Part shown: positions 13,773-26,030 of the stretch, piece after piece | Position numbering within the stretch: the first letter of the stretch is position 1 | How the letters are laid out: the number at the start of each line of letters is the position of its first letter | NCBI RefSeq assembly: GCF_036324505.1 | Contig: NC_086365.1 | Span: 3,530,655 to 3,594,654, forward strand | Direction of reading: 5' to 3' | Length of the DNA stretch: 64,000 bases | Origin: Eleginops maclovinus | Taxonomy: Eukaryota > Chordata > Actinopteri > Perciformes > Eleginopidae | The notes under the pieces: generated by a model | What the model was told of the DNA's origin: nothing | Database searches by the model: none | Seen by the model: the letters and a program-made list of their open reading frames with translations, nothing else | Program-made: the position numbers and the translations under genes

Positions 13773-13786
13773 GTTGCCTAGCTACG
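13773..13786 (+). promoter_or_regulatory. Possible RFX X-box upstream of lrguk
   Basis: GTTGCC-TA-GCTACG lies about 150 bases before the lrguk ATG. The first half matches the RFX X-box exactly; the second matches only partly (consensus RGYAAC). RFX factors drive cilium and flagellum genes, which would suit lrguk. Low confidence because the second half-site is imperfect. Confidence 0.3.
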
Positions 13787-13934
13787 AGGGCGCGTGCTTA
13801 ATGTGAAAAGCTAACTTACTAGCTAACAGGAACACGGACAGCCGTACTTTCAATTTAATTTGAACTCTGTCCGCACGTTGACTGCTTCTCAGTAAGTCTC
13901 TAGTCCCACTTTGTCGAGTTTTCATTAAGGAATA

Positions 13935-16900
13935 ATGAAGGAAACGGAGAGGGAAGAGTTGCCCTCAGCGTCGCCTAGCTGCTGCACCCCCCAAGGGTCC
14001 CACAGTGCCGCTCCCTCCGCAGAGGCTCCGGGCTGCCAGGCGCTAGAGGAAAACAGAGACATGGAGGTAAGGATAACGTTAACGAATAAGCTACATGTAT
14101 TTTGTTATCATACTTATTAGAAATACACTTTTGTTTTCTGTTGGTTTTCTTTTATTGTTTTCATCATGGCAAAAAGTAAGTGCAGTTTCAATTAAAACCC
14201 TTATGTGTTCTCTAATGCCACAGATAAAGCAGGTTACCTTGCACAAGAGGTCTGGGCAAGTAAAAGAACACAGCAAGGTCAAATGGTGGTCTTTTTTTTG
14301 CAATTTGTGATATAATTAGAGCGATGTGCATTCATATAAAGCATAAGCTGTGTGTGTACTCCATGGATCTGTGCATGTGCTTTTTAGACTCCATTTGAAT
14401 TCTGTAACTGCATTGTTCCAGCAGTTCATTGCTTTACATTCTGCCCCACTATTCTAATAAAGTTTTACATTAAGGTTGTTTATGTTTACAGAAGGTAGGT
14501 GTTTTAACTGCTGAGGTGGTCTCCAGATGTGTGTCCAACCTTGGACGCTTTGGCTCTGGGCTGCATCATTTGTACCACCACCTGTCACTGCCTGTAAGTA
14601 TTTGTCAAAAACATATTAAAGCTTGTATGTATGTAGCTTGTCTGAGATTATCAAGACAAAAGCAATTCACGACAAATCAGTGTGCATTGACATTATGTCA
14701 TGTTGTAGTTATGTTAACCGCTGTTTAAGCAGTTTATTTTGAGTCACATTTATTTAAAATAATTAGTATTTCTTTTTTTATTGTAGAGTCAAGATCTCAG
14801 TGACGTCTCTGTTTTATCCAAGTATGTCCACCTGGAAATGCTGGAACTGCCACACAACAAAATTAAAGGTGATTATTCTTTATTAATGATTTATTTACAT
14901 TTTAATATGTTTACTCTTCTTTTGCTGTATTTATCCTATGTTCAACTGCCCTCGCTTTTTCTCAACTACCAGATTTATCCTGCGTGAGCCACATGCCCTA
15001 CCTCGTCACCCTGGATGCTTCACACAACGAAATCTCCAGCTTCTTTGGATTCCAGCCCCCGATGAACTTAAAAGTAATACAGGACCTTGAGTTGACAGGA
15101 TAAGACCACATTTGATGGGCGGCTTGGGCTTTACCTTCTCTTGCTATTCCCTCCAGATAGGAATGAATTTCCATGGTCGACCATCTGTAGTCTCTTTGAA
15201 TATGCTTATAAGGCATTAACTGCCCTTGAACGACAGTGGACTTTAGTGAATAACACACATATTTCACATACTCCATCAATTCAGTCGGAAATTATTTCTT
15301 CAGTGAAAAGAACACTTTCTTTTTAAAATATTATGCTGCTATTTTTTCAGGAGGTCAATTTCTCCCACAACCGTTTGACAAAAATGGAGGATTTGTCAGC
15401 CTATACATCTCTTTGTAATCTGGATCTGGACTGTATCCTTACTACATCCATGTACACTTGAACTTGCACATCTCCTATGTTTTTGTCTTTGCATCATTGC
15501 AACAAATGTGTCATGTTCAAATGCGTTTTCCTCTCGTGGTTTTTTTTCTTAACACACCCATATTTAGACAACAGTCTCAGTGAGATCACTGGTCTTGAGC
15601 AATGTTGCAAGCTCACCCATCTCAACGTGGAACACAACAAGATCTCGAGGATCAGCGGTCTGCACAGCCTGCCTCTCACACACCTCTGCCTGGTAGGTGC
15701 TCCTCTATAACAGTCAGAAGTATGACAAACACAATGCTGATTCCCACACAAACATTCATACACACAGTTCTTTCAGGCATACACATACTTTGTCTGTCTT
15801 TGCCAGAGCTTGGGAATACTTCTACTTTAATTTATGACTTTGCTAGATCATCTCCACACCCACAGAGAGTTATTCTCTCTTCTTATGTATGTTTTACTCA
15901 ATGGATGCTAAATCTCACCTATTTATGTTTGCCTCTGTAATCTGGCCCTGCTGTCTTCCTCTGTATGTCTCTGTTTTTGGCTGAATTTTTACATTCAGTA
16001 AAACCTTGGCCCCCTGTTTGAGAATCACCATATGGTCCAGCAGCAGGCATTTTCTCCCTCTCACTCTCTCTGGGTGTGTTAGTGTGTGTGATTGTGCACA
16101 CATACATGTTCTGTCCTTTATCAGTGATTCCTCATTGTCGGCAGCCATCGGTCTGGCTGGATGTGCCCCTGTCTGTGGCTTTGCTTTGGGACCAGCTGTT
16201 GGTGTTTGAGTGAGCCTGGATTGAGTTCACCACACACAAACACACACAAACACACACAGACACACAGTCACACATACATTGTCAAACCAGCATCCTTCCA
16301 ATCCCATCCCTGACCCCACTTCCTCACATGCTGGCTCCCTAAACAGAACAACCCTGTCAGCCCTTTTCCCTGCCCATCACAGCACCGACCCAGAGCTTCA
16401 AGGGAACAGCACCATCACCCACCTCTCTGACAGCAACCCTCTGCCAGGCAACATGCTTGGCAAGAGCAGGACGAGGTGTGGCCAGACGGGTGGATAACAA
16501 CTTCAGTCAGTGGAATGGAGTGAGAAGCAGGCTGGGGACCCCGACAAGGGAGGAGTGCCCAGGTCTGGTTCTTTAGTTGGTTAGCGTGCTGCGCTAGCAC
16601 CTCGCCAGCTGTTTGGCTGTCAGTCCTCACCTGTCAGGATTTAGCAGAAAGAGACAGGCCCGCAACTCATCTCAACACTGAGGGGAAAGAAGGTTCAGGC
16701 AACCTGCAGAGCAACTGCAGCACGTCCTTAATATTTATAAGTGGGAACTGTTGGCTTTATATGAAGTAGAACAGTGGGTGAGAATCCACTTAGGTATGTG
16801 TGCATATTCATGAACATCACGTACTCGCCTCTTTAAATGTCTTCTCCTTCCGTTCTGTGTCCAGAGGGGAAACCAGCTGGAGAGGATTGAAGGGTTGGAA

Positions 16901-19900
16901 AATCTGAAGTGTCTGCAGGTTCTTGACTTGTCTCTGAACCGCATCACCAGCCTGTCTGGGCTCCACAATCTCCACCTGCTGGGCTCCATCAATCTGGAGA
17001 AAAACATGGTATTGATCTTTGAGAATCTCAACAGCGATAATCTGACATGCGATAAAGCTCATTTATGGGTTTCAAATTCAGACACAAATGCACATTTTCA
17101 ATTTAAATGTACCGAATTTGTACTTCCACACTCCACGTGATTCCTATTTTATTATCTACAAATAAACAGGATGAATTGTTGTTACAGATCAGTGAAATTC
17201 AGGAGTGCAAGCACATTCATGATCTTTTCCTGTTGAGAGACCTCAACCTATTGGGAAACCCTGTACAGGTAACCTAACCCTTCATTAACCACATGGTTCT
17301 GCTATGAGAACCCTTATTTTATATGTTGATAAACTGTATACTCTGTTTAAAAGATGTCCCTTTTTCCTGCTTCTTCTCTACTTTTGTTTCTGTACCCGGT
17401 CTTTTATCACTTGTGGCTCGATGTTGACTTCCACCTGTCTGTGGCGTTTCACAATTGATGAGAGTTTGTTTCATATACATCTTTATCATGTGTTTTTTGT
17501 TATTTGCAGGATCAACCAGATTACAGACTGGCAGTCATCTTCCTCCTCCAACATCTTACTGTGCTAGACCAAGAAAAAGTCAGCGTTGAAGAAAAGGTAT
17601 AAATAAACACAAGTATTTATATTTCTTGACCAGAGGTTCTGTTGCAATTTCACAGCAGACATATAATGTCTAAATACCTGACCATGTTCTATCAGCATAC
17701 TGCACTAATATCTTGCCATGCATCAGAGGTTGCTTACAACACTTTATTACTTTCCTTATATCCAAGGTATCTTCAGTAAACAAGTATGACCCTCCTATGG
17801 ATGTGGTAGCAGCCCGGGATCACATGACCCACCTTGTGTATCAGCTGATGCAGCCCCAGGTGCTTTATGACAGGTCGGTCCAAATACTGTACTGTAATTA
17901 TGCTAACCTCGGATTGGACCTCTGCTTTCTTTGTGCATATTAAGCTTAAAACAAAACCACCCAGTCTATTAAGTTAACTTTTTATTGAATTTGTTAAGAG
18001 AACTGAATGTGAAGGTTTACAGTCAGATGTGTTGATTGGTTATAATTCAAATGTGCAGCATTTATCTGCAGTGTTTCTGTGCTCATATTTACTCCCTAAA
18101 AGAAAAGAATTAGTTCATGCATCAGCACTTTTTTGAAAACATCTATCATCAGCGAATAAAATGCTGCAGCTACACTCAATTCACCGTTCTCCCCCGTGCT
18201 TCCTAGAAAAAGCACATCCATATCGCCCTACAGGGCTCCTCTTTATATTGACTGAAGGAGTGGCTTTCACAACTGGAAAAGATGGTGCTCTTGCTTCAAG
18301 GTTATACTCGGCTCATCTCACAGAGATCATACCTGTACATTGTATCAGAAACCTGTGTATGTGTGTGTGTGTTTCTCCAACAGTACTATGCCGAATACAG
18401 ACTCTCCATATCCTATGCTGGTTCTGACTGGTCCTCAGGGCTATGGGAAGAGAGAGCTGGCTCACAGACTGTGTCAGGAGCTGAACGAATACTTTGCCCA
18501 TGGGTCAGTTTCCGTACACGTCATGCATGGTCACAGTACTTGCAGGGATACTAAAATAAATCCCAAAATATAGAAAACGAAACAGAAAACACACATTATA
18601 TAATCGTTAAATGTTGAAATAGTTTGATCTGCTCTGTGTTTTTAAAGAAACTAAATGGTGTTATGTACAGTTTTCGCAAAAGTATTGGTGGTATGAAAAA
18701 GAAAAACAACAATTAGGTTTTTTTGTTTTAGAGTCTGGTGAAGCGAAGCCGTTAGCACTCAAGCTGCACATATCTGCAAATGGCAGCAACGGTTCTTACT
18801 GGAGTATAAGCTACCCTTTCAAGTGTTAATAAGAAAAAAGGTTGATAACTTGATGAAAAAGATACCATCTGCTCCTGAATATATGAATGGAAAGGTCAGA
18901 CATTGTGAAGATAATAATATATACATGTATTGTATAAAGTAGTCCCATGTGCCCAAACACTACCTATTAAATGTGGGGGCAAAACAGTGCAGCAAGATGG
19001 AGGATAAACCTACATCCCAAGGTTTTATGGTCTGAAATGTCCCAGAAAACAGAGGGTCCTGTCCCAGCTTATTGGCCCCTCTACTGGTTCTGTTAAGTGG
19101 TTGCAGGTCTGAGACTTTTCACATACTGAGACCTCGTAAATTATAGGGCTAAATATGTTCTATGAAATCTCAAGACTGTTGCTGTACTGTGTGTTTTTCC
19201 ACAGAACCAGCCACACCACTAGGGGTCCTTACTTCGGGGAGGAGGATGGAATTGATTACCATTTTGTCAGTGAGGAGGATTTTCAGAACATGATTCACAT
19301 GGTGCGTTTGCTCTTCATTTAGATGTTGTTTCCAAAGTACAGGTTTTAAAATGATTTAGAGTTCAGAACTTAAAATAATGTTCCACACTCAGTGTCATTT
19401 ATCATGCAAATCAATGAATACTCACCACAAGTTCATTAAATATGCACTTGGTTTTAAAATATGTATTTATTGTTTTTGTGCTTGATTCACAAACCTCCCT
19501 CAGCAAGTTTCCATTTAAATTCACTCACTGGCCATAATGAGTTGAGTGGTTGGGATAATTAATTTTACTTGGATTGATTGATTTGACTCTAACTGAATGA
19601 TATTCCAATTACCACAGATGAATTGAGCCATTTTGATAAGGTGTAATTACTGTATAAATGAAATATCTCTTAAGGGATAAACATTTTCCATGCTATTATT
19701 ATTAGTCTGAGTCAACTAATAAAGGACACAGAATGGGTTTTCAAATCAGCAAAATGCAGACATTGGAAAAGTTCCATGAAAACACAGTTTTTATTAGAGG
19801 GTCGGGAACTGCCAGGGTCTGATTTTATTTACGTGCGTAGTTTGTATTTGTGTTGATCAACAACAACTAGAACTAATAATTCAGACCAACTTTTTTTTTT

Positions 19901-22446
19901 TGGGAAGGATAAATATGTGCTGAGGTTCTGCGGCCTTGGACTCATTTGTTCTCCATCTTGTCCCTCTTGTCTAGCTGCGTGTTATGTAAGAGTGTTGGGG
20001 GATGATAGATGGAGGTCTGGGTCATATAATGATTTACACAGAGCTGCCTTTGATGCTGGAATTGATTCCTTTTTGTGTAGTCCAACAAAGGAAGTGGATC
20101 AGGTTGCCTTTAGAGTCTGCCTCTCCGTCTAGTTGATTTTTCCATTCTTCTTCTCCTGTTGGCAGCTACTTTGTTTATGGCTGTCCTGTCCTCCCTTTTT
20201 ACACTACATGCTCTCACCTTTCATGTGTCAGCTGCTTTCTTCCTCTTTCACTTTTCCTCCCTTCACATGTGTTTTTTAAGTGCTATGCAATCATAACCTC
20301 TTGACCCTGCCTCTTGCGGCTGTTCACAATTAACCCCAATCAGCAGACCCTGTACTTATTTTACTCCTAACTATGAAGGAAACAGAAGGAACACCTGCTG
20401 TTCACTATGTTCTGAACCGACTCCATCCCTGATAATATGGAATCATATGAAGCATGTTTGTTATTGAGTGTTTGAGTGCTTTTCAATTACCTATTTATGA
20501 AGGCCCATTATACAAACATTTTGAAGGAGCTTGATTCCTGTTTGACCTCGTATTTTCAGAAGACACATTGTGAATCATGGGTAAAAAGTCACTCAATTAT
20601 AATGTGGTGAGTCACAGTAAATTAATTTATACAAATTTACATATTTTAATGTCAGTCATACTTCAGACTGTAAAAGTGAAACAGTACACAGTAAAAACTT
20701 TTTTTTAAATAAAAAAATTACAAAATAACGCCAAGCTAGGCTCATGTTGCCATAGGGTTCACACGCTGGTTCCACATATGGCCAATTAATTAACAGGCCT
20801 GTTTTATGGTAAATGTTTTAAATCCCTGATCTCTTATTGCTGAGGTTTCATAGAGGAAAAATAAAGCAATGGAAAACTTTTGAAAAAATATGCAAAAATA
20901 CATTTGGGAATATTACCAAACTTCCTTTACTTTTGATGCCACAAACCAAAGAACAAGAATCACTTTCTTCAGGGATTTGAAGTGTTTTACAATGTGCTCT
21001 TCAAAGAAAACTGCCAGGATGGACATCAGACAACAGGTCAGGGATCATGTGTGAGGAGTAACAAAGGGAAAGAGTTCGCCCTGACCACCATTTCAAACGT
21101 TCAGTTCACAGGTGGGCAAAGGACCAGAGGTTGTTAATCTTGATAGAACATGCTGGGATTGTGTTACTTTGTCAAAAGATATATCCGCTTTAGAAGATAA
21201 AAGCTCCATGACTGTGGTAACCATGATGAATAATGGGACAATAAAGTGGTGCACTAAAATGTTCTCTCTTGCTTTCTTTCCCCTCGTAACTGGTAGGGTA
21301 AGTTCATCCAGACCATGCAGTACGGAGGTCACAGCTACGGTCTGAGCAGGGACGCCATAGAGGGTGTAGCCAGGGAGGGACTGGCCTGCTGTGTGCATAT
21401 GGAGCTGGAGGTGCGTATGGAACATATTATGTGAGAGTACATCAAGCACCATATGTGCAAAATGTGTCTAAAGCCAGTAGATTGCCAGAGAGTGGATTAA
21501 AGCTCTACCAGAAATATAGGATGCATAAAAAGTCTTCCAGGTATAAAATGAATGTGCACTATACAGAACATAAACACCCTGACTGTTTGTCTTTGGTCTC
21601 AGGGTGTGTTCAGTCTGAAGAACAGCTTCTTTGAGCCTCGATACATCCTGCTTATCCCCACCCAAATGGATAAGTACATGGGCCACCTGACAAACCGGGA
21701 TATCTACACCCAAGCACAGATAGACATGGCGGCGTCACGTGTAGAGCTCTACATAAATACTAACAGGCAAAGACTGGGATTCTTCGATAATGTTATCCCC
21801 TGTGGTACGACAATGAAACATTTTCCAATTCAAGTATTGTAATTGTGCAAATCTGTATTTATTTACATTGTTAAGTTATGAGTGCATCACAGAGGACAGT
21901 AATAGAATTGTACGTCCTTTAGTGGCTAATCAGATCAATTTTACTATTAAGTTAATGCCATTTTAATTGTAGTGCAAAGTGTAATTATAGATACTGACAG
22001 TTATTATTCAAAGCTAAGAAAAAACATTCAAGGGGATACATGTTCTTTCTACCTGTTCAACCTTTGGATGTAATGCTGGTAAAGCGCTCTGTTCTCTGGC
22101 TGTTTGTTATGGTAGCTGCTGGCAGGGCTATAAAAAGAGCCCTTTCCTGGCTTAGATCAAACCAAGTGTCATTGCTGTAGCCTTGGATAAATTAACACAC
22201 TTCACTTAAATCCATACACTACACTTTCAATCCAATTACCACATGTATTAAGGGCACATAGCCGCAGTATAGCTGTGTTTATCATTCCCTCATGAAAGCA
22301 CTTAGACATGTTAGCTGTTTTCTTAATGAGATGAACATACAGGGAGCGCAGAACCTCATCACTGTTATGCACTGCTAGCTAGCGCCTCATTACACAAAGG
22401 TCATCATCCCCATATCTTTGATTTATTACTGTTTGATGGGAAATGG

Positions 22447-22526
<80 letters not shown>

Positions 22527-24421
22527 CTTGTATGTGTGAATAGATGATTGGGAAGAAGCCTACCAGACACTGAGGCAGGTTGTGAAAGAGTACCTGTTGC
22601 TAGAGGAGCAGGAAGAAGGAGAGAACAACACCAAAGGATCCCCTGACAACACCTCCAATGGTGTGTTTTTGATTGCTTGTTCAGATCATCATTAACAGAC
22701 TATTTGTTGATGCAAGATGCTGGCTGCAAAGTGCAGTCAAGGGCATCTTTGTTATTTCCTTTTTTTAGTGGTCAAACAACAATTTTTAAATGCCAAAGAC
22801 AATTAGCTTGTGACAGGAAATGTAAGTATATTAAATGTGTAATGTTTTCTATGCCTCTCGAAAAGCTTTGCAGTCCAGGGTCTCATGAAAGTATGCTTTT
22901 TGTTGATGTCCAAAATGCATTAGTTTTGTAGCATACCCGGTTCTAAGAGCCAGCCAGTGTATCTGCTTTTATTGTACATGCATTTTGTGCAACCACCATA
23001 GACAGTCTTACCAAGAAGTATTGATATACACTGTCTGTCTCTTCCTCTCTCAGGTCACGAGCCAGAGGAGAAGCCACGCTCACCACCCCTATCGAGGTCA
23101 GGATCCGGCGCACTTGCATCTCACCCTGCCACACCTATTGACCCCTCAGATCCATGTTACAGGAACTATTTTACCAAGATTCAGGCAGAGCTTAGCCCTC
23201 AGAAGAGCCATGCTGTGAGTAACAATACTGTATGTCCAAAAAAAATATGAATTCTTCTTCCTTACTGCCGAACATCAATACTCCCCAATTTCTCCCCCTT
23301 TCTCCTATCTCATTGAATCACCCTTCACATTGACACCTGAAGTTTCTGTTTGTCTCCCCTTCCTTTTGATCACTTCTTCTCTACTCATCCTCTTCCCTCT
23401 CCTCTGCAGGAGCTAGCTTCCATCAGGAGGCGTGAGCACCTGGTGAGAGAGGCTATAGTAGGGAAGAGTCCAGGGGTCTACAGCCAGCTCTTCAAAAGGT
23501 CCATCATAAGTACCCCGCTGCACTCAATCATTCATTTCAAGTGGGCACACTTCACCGGGCTAAATCGGTTTCATTTGTGCACTTGTCCTAAATGGTTTGT
23601 TGAGGTTATTGTATGACCTTGGAGGTGGAGTGGCAGGTGGCCTCATTATTTGAATCAGACTGTTTGTAAATATGATGGGCTTGTGTATTGCGATCTCCTC
23701 TCAGTTGTCCTAAAATATACCTGTCGCCACTAATGAGTAATCCACATCTGAATGAAAAGATCTGAGTGTAAAACATGTTTTTTCCTTTGCTTTATAGTCA
23801 CTAAGAGTAATCATTGAATCCCATTTCTTTTATCTCAGCTCTGCTCAAACTGCACCATCATCCCTGCAGAATCCTGATCCCCATTTGAATGAAGCCGGCA
23901 GGTAAGAACACACACACAAATACACAGTTCATCTTCACACGCACTACTAATGCAGTCAGCGGTACAGCCAGATGTTACTGTATGAAAAAAAACAGATGTA
24001 TTCTACCTTCTTCAAAGTTGTATAACATTTCAGTATTTATGGTTTCTAAATTCATAATAATGGCTTTTTGATTTAAGAATCTGTATATTATAAGCCAGAG
24101 CCAGCCTTATGGTTTCATTAAAACAATGTGAAGATTTAGGATCAGGACACTGCTTTTGTAGTGGTCATCTTTGCTCCCTGTGCCTGTTCTAAAAAACATA
24201 TGTTCACTTTTATAGCGCTCATTCTACTGGTGCTGGATATGTGGGGACAAATCGGAACGCACATGCTCAGCACACACTTGCTTACACACAAATACACACA
24301 CTAATAAATTCTGGTTTTATAGCTTTTGCTGTGTTTTTACTCCCCTGTGTGTACTTACTCTCAATAAACAGGCTTACTGAACAACTATGGATTTCATCAG
24401 ACCTTAACATAATACGTTTCA

Positions 24422-24457
<36 letters not shown>

Positions 24458-25893
24458 TCTGACCTGCACAAATTAGCAAAAGATGACATTTAAGATTCAT
24501 ACAGAGACACAGAGCATGTTCAGTCAGAATGAACTTGGTTCATGCTCTCAGAAGGTGAGTTTCACCAAACTTTCTGTCAACATGATGTGTGATTCGTGCC
24601 CCCAGTATGTAATGTTAGCATTACTCATCCCTTCAGTATTTCTATAAATAATTCCAGACATTTTTCTAGCTGCCCTCTTAATTAAGGGATGTGTCTTTAC
24701 TTGTGCATGTCTGTCTCACAGAATGTAACAGAGGGAGCTTTTGTATTTCTCTGGGAGGCCATTTTTTGCAAACACTGTCCATGTCAGAGTGTGCTTGCTT
24801 GTGTGTGTATGCATCTAGATGAAAAAAATCGTACACAATTAGTCAATGGAATGGCAAAAATGCATACCTGTTGGTTTGTTTATTAAAAACAAATAGTCAA
24901 GCCCAAATGAATAATCTTGGATATTGAGGCATACGTTTAAAAGTACCGTCAGTATGTCAATAGAGGCAATATGATAAAGCTTCCACAAGCACAGTCTGCT
25001 GAACTTTCTTCAAGCAGAACCTCCACACTCTCTATTTTTGGGCGTTTTTCCTCCTTTAATTTCTGGTCCCTTCAACAACCTAATTTGGGTTTCACTGCAC
25101 ACATCACAACTCTTGCCACCTGAACGTCTTCGTCCCTTTTCGCTCCTTATCTGTCCCTTTTTTCCCTCACCCTCTGTGGTTCTTCATTTCCTCCATCCCT
25201 TCTTTTCCTCCCTTTCACAAGCAGCTCTGATGAGTCTCGTGCCAGTTCCACGCTGACTGTGCCCGGTTCAGCCGGGGGCTTGAATGACTCTGTGGAGCCG
25301 CTAGACATATCTGTCCTGGGACATAACTTGGAAACACTCAAAGGTTATTATTGCTTCTTTCTTTTTTTTCATTTAGGGCATTTATGTGTTAGGAATAGAT
25401 AGGAAAGAGAGGAGAGATTCATGAGCAGCTAGAGGTCATGAAAAAGACAGTTTAGCAAGTCATTTGTACACTCGTTCTGCTTTAAGATTTAACATGTTCC
25501 TATATTTCTCATATGTCATTAAATGTATAGTTTAAAACAGTTTTCACTGTATGTTGGTAACCACTATTACAACTGATTATAAGATAAGTGAGCTGTGTGA
25601 AGCTAAGTTCAAAAGATGTGTTGATCTGGTTCCAGATCTGTGCTTACATCAAGTCAAATATTCCCTTTCCTTCCTCAGACCAAACTCCCGAAGCAACCCG
25701 CCCAGGCATAGATCTGCTCGATGTGGTCGTGTCTCCCTCCTCAGATAAACGTCCTGGATCCAACAACAAACCTATCCTGCCACCAATCCCTGCAGGGCGC
25801 AAGACCCCTGCTTCTCCAAGCCCAGCTACGTCACCCAGACCCAGCCCAAACCCAGCAAGAGGAGAGGGCGGAGATGTAGACAGGGAAGGATAG
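13935..25893 (+). CDS. lrguk: LRGUK: leucine-rich repeat and guanylate kinase domain protein, complete, 20 exons
   Basis: LRGUK is known in mammals to be needed for sperm head shaping, manchette function and tail growth. Exons: 13935-14066, 14492-14593, 14787-14868, 14973-15073, 15351-15432, 15568-15692, 16865-17008, 17188-17268, 17510-17596, 17767-17873, 18384-18503, 19205-19301, 21297-21410, 21603-21804, 22544-22660, 23054-23214, 23410-23498, 23839-23901, 25225-25343, 25679-25893. All joins keep frame and give 779 codons plus TAG, close to the roughly 825 residues of human LRGUK. The start ATG has A at -3. Order: short Ser/Pro N-terminus, leucine-rich repeats (about 75-300), guanylate-kinase domain (about 357-560), Pro/Ser-rich tail. 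All splice sites are GT-AG; several donors are weak (exon 5 GTATCC, exon 7 GTATTG). Confidence 0.93.
14787..17596 (+). other. lrguk: lrguk leucine-rich repeat exons (3-9)
   Basis: These exons encode successive repeats of the LxxLxLxxNxI type, visible as LEMLELPHNKIK, LVTLDASHNEIS, VNFSHNRLTKMED, LCNLDLDYNSLSEI, LTHLNVEHNKISRI, LQVLDLSLNRITSL and LRDLNLLGNPVQ. They are followed by a capping-like segment (DQPDYRLAVIFLLQHLTVLD) typical of SDS22/LRRC-type proteins. The repeats probably form a curved protein-binding scaffold. Residues about 79-312 of the assembled protein. Confidence 0.88.
18384..21804 (+). other. lrguk: lrguk guanylate-kinase domain exons (11-14)
   Basis: The P-loop reads GPQGYGKREL (about residues 364-373), a GxxGxGK-type phosphate-binding loop. 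Exon 12 carries SHTTRGPYFGEEDGIDYHFV, matching the GMP-binding signature of guanylate kinases (SHTTRxPxxGExDGxDYxFV). Exons 13-14 continue with the lid and C-lobe (KFIQTMQYGGHSYG, FFEPRYILLIP). Both nucleotide-binding signatures look intact, so catalysis is possible, though many guanylate-kinase-like modules act mainly as binding domains. Confidence 0.9.
22451..22524. repeat. (TG)37 microsatellite next to the lrguk exon 15 acceptor
   Basis: A 74-bp TG tract ends 19 bases before the first base of lrguk exon 15 (22544). The spacer AACTTGTATGTGTGAATAG has few pyrimidine runs, so the TG tract occupies the place of the usual polypyrimidine tract. Confidence 0.95.
24426..24454. repeat. (TG)n in lrguk intron 18
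   Basis: A short TG tract of about 29 bp. The rest of this 1.3-kb intron shows no other recognised feature. Confidence 0.9.
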
Positions 25894-26030
25894 TTCGTAA
25901 CGTTTCAGACTTTCTCATAACTAACACAGTTGTAAATCTTCAAAGCAACTGCTTGAGGAAGGATGCATTTATTTAAAATCAGATGAAATAAGACGTCAAT
26001 CAATAAATATGTGCATATATAGTAGTAGTA
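25894..26030 (+). other. lrguk: lrguk 3' UTR with poly(A) signal
   Basis: The first AATAAA after the stop is at 26002-26007, giving a predicted 3' UTR of roughly 130 bases. Later sites are possible. Confidence 0.5.
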
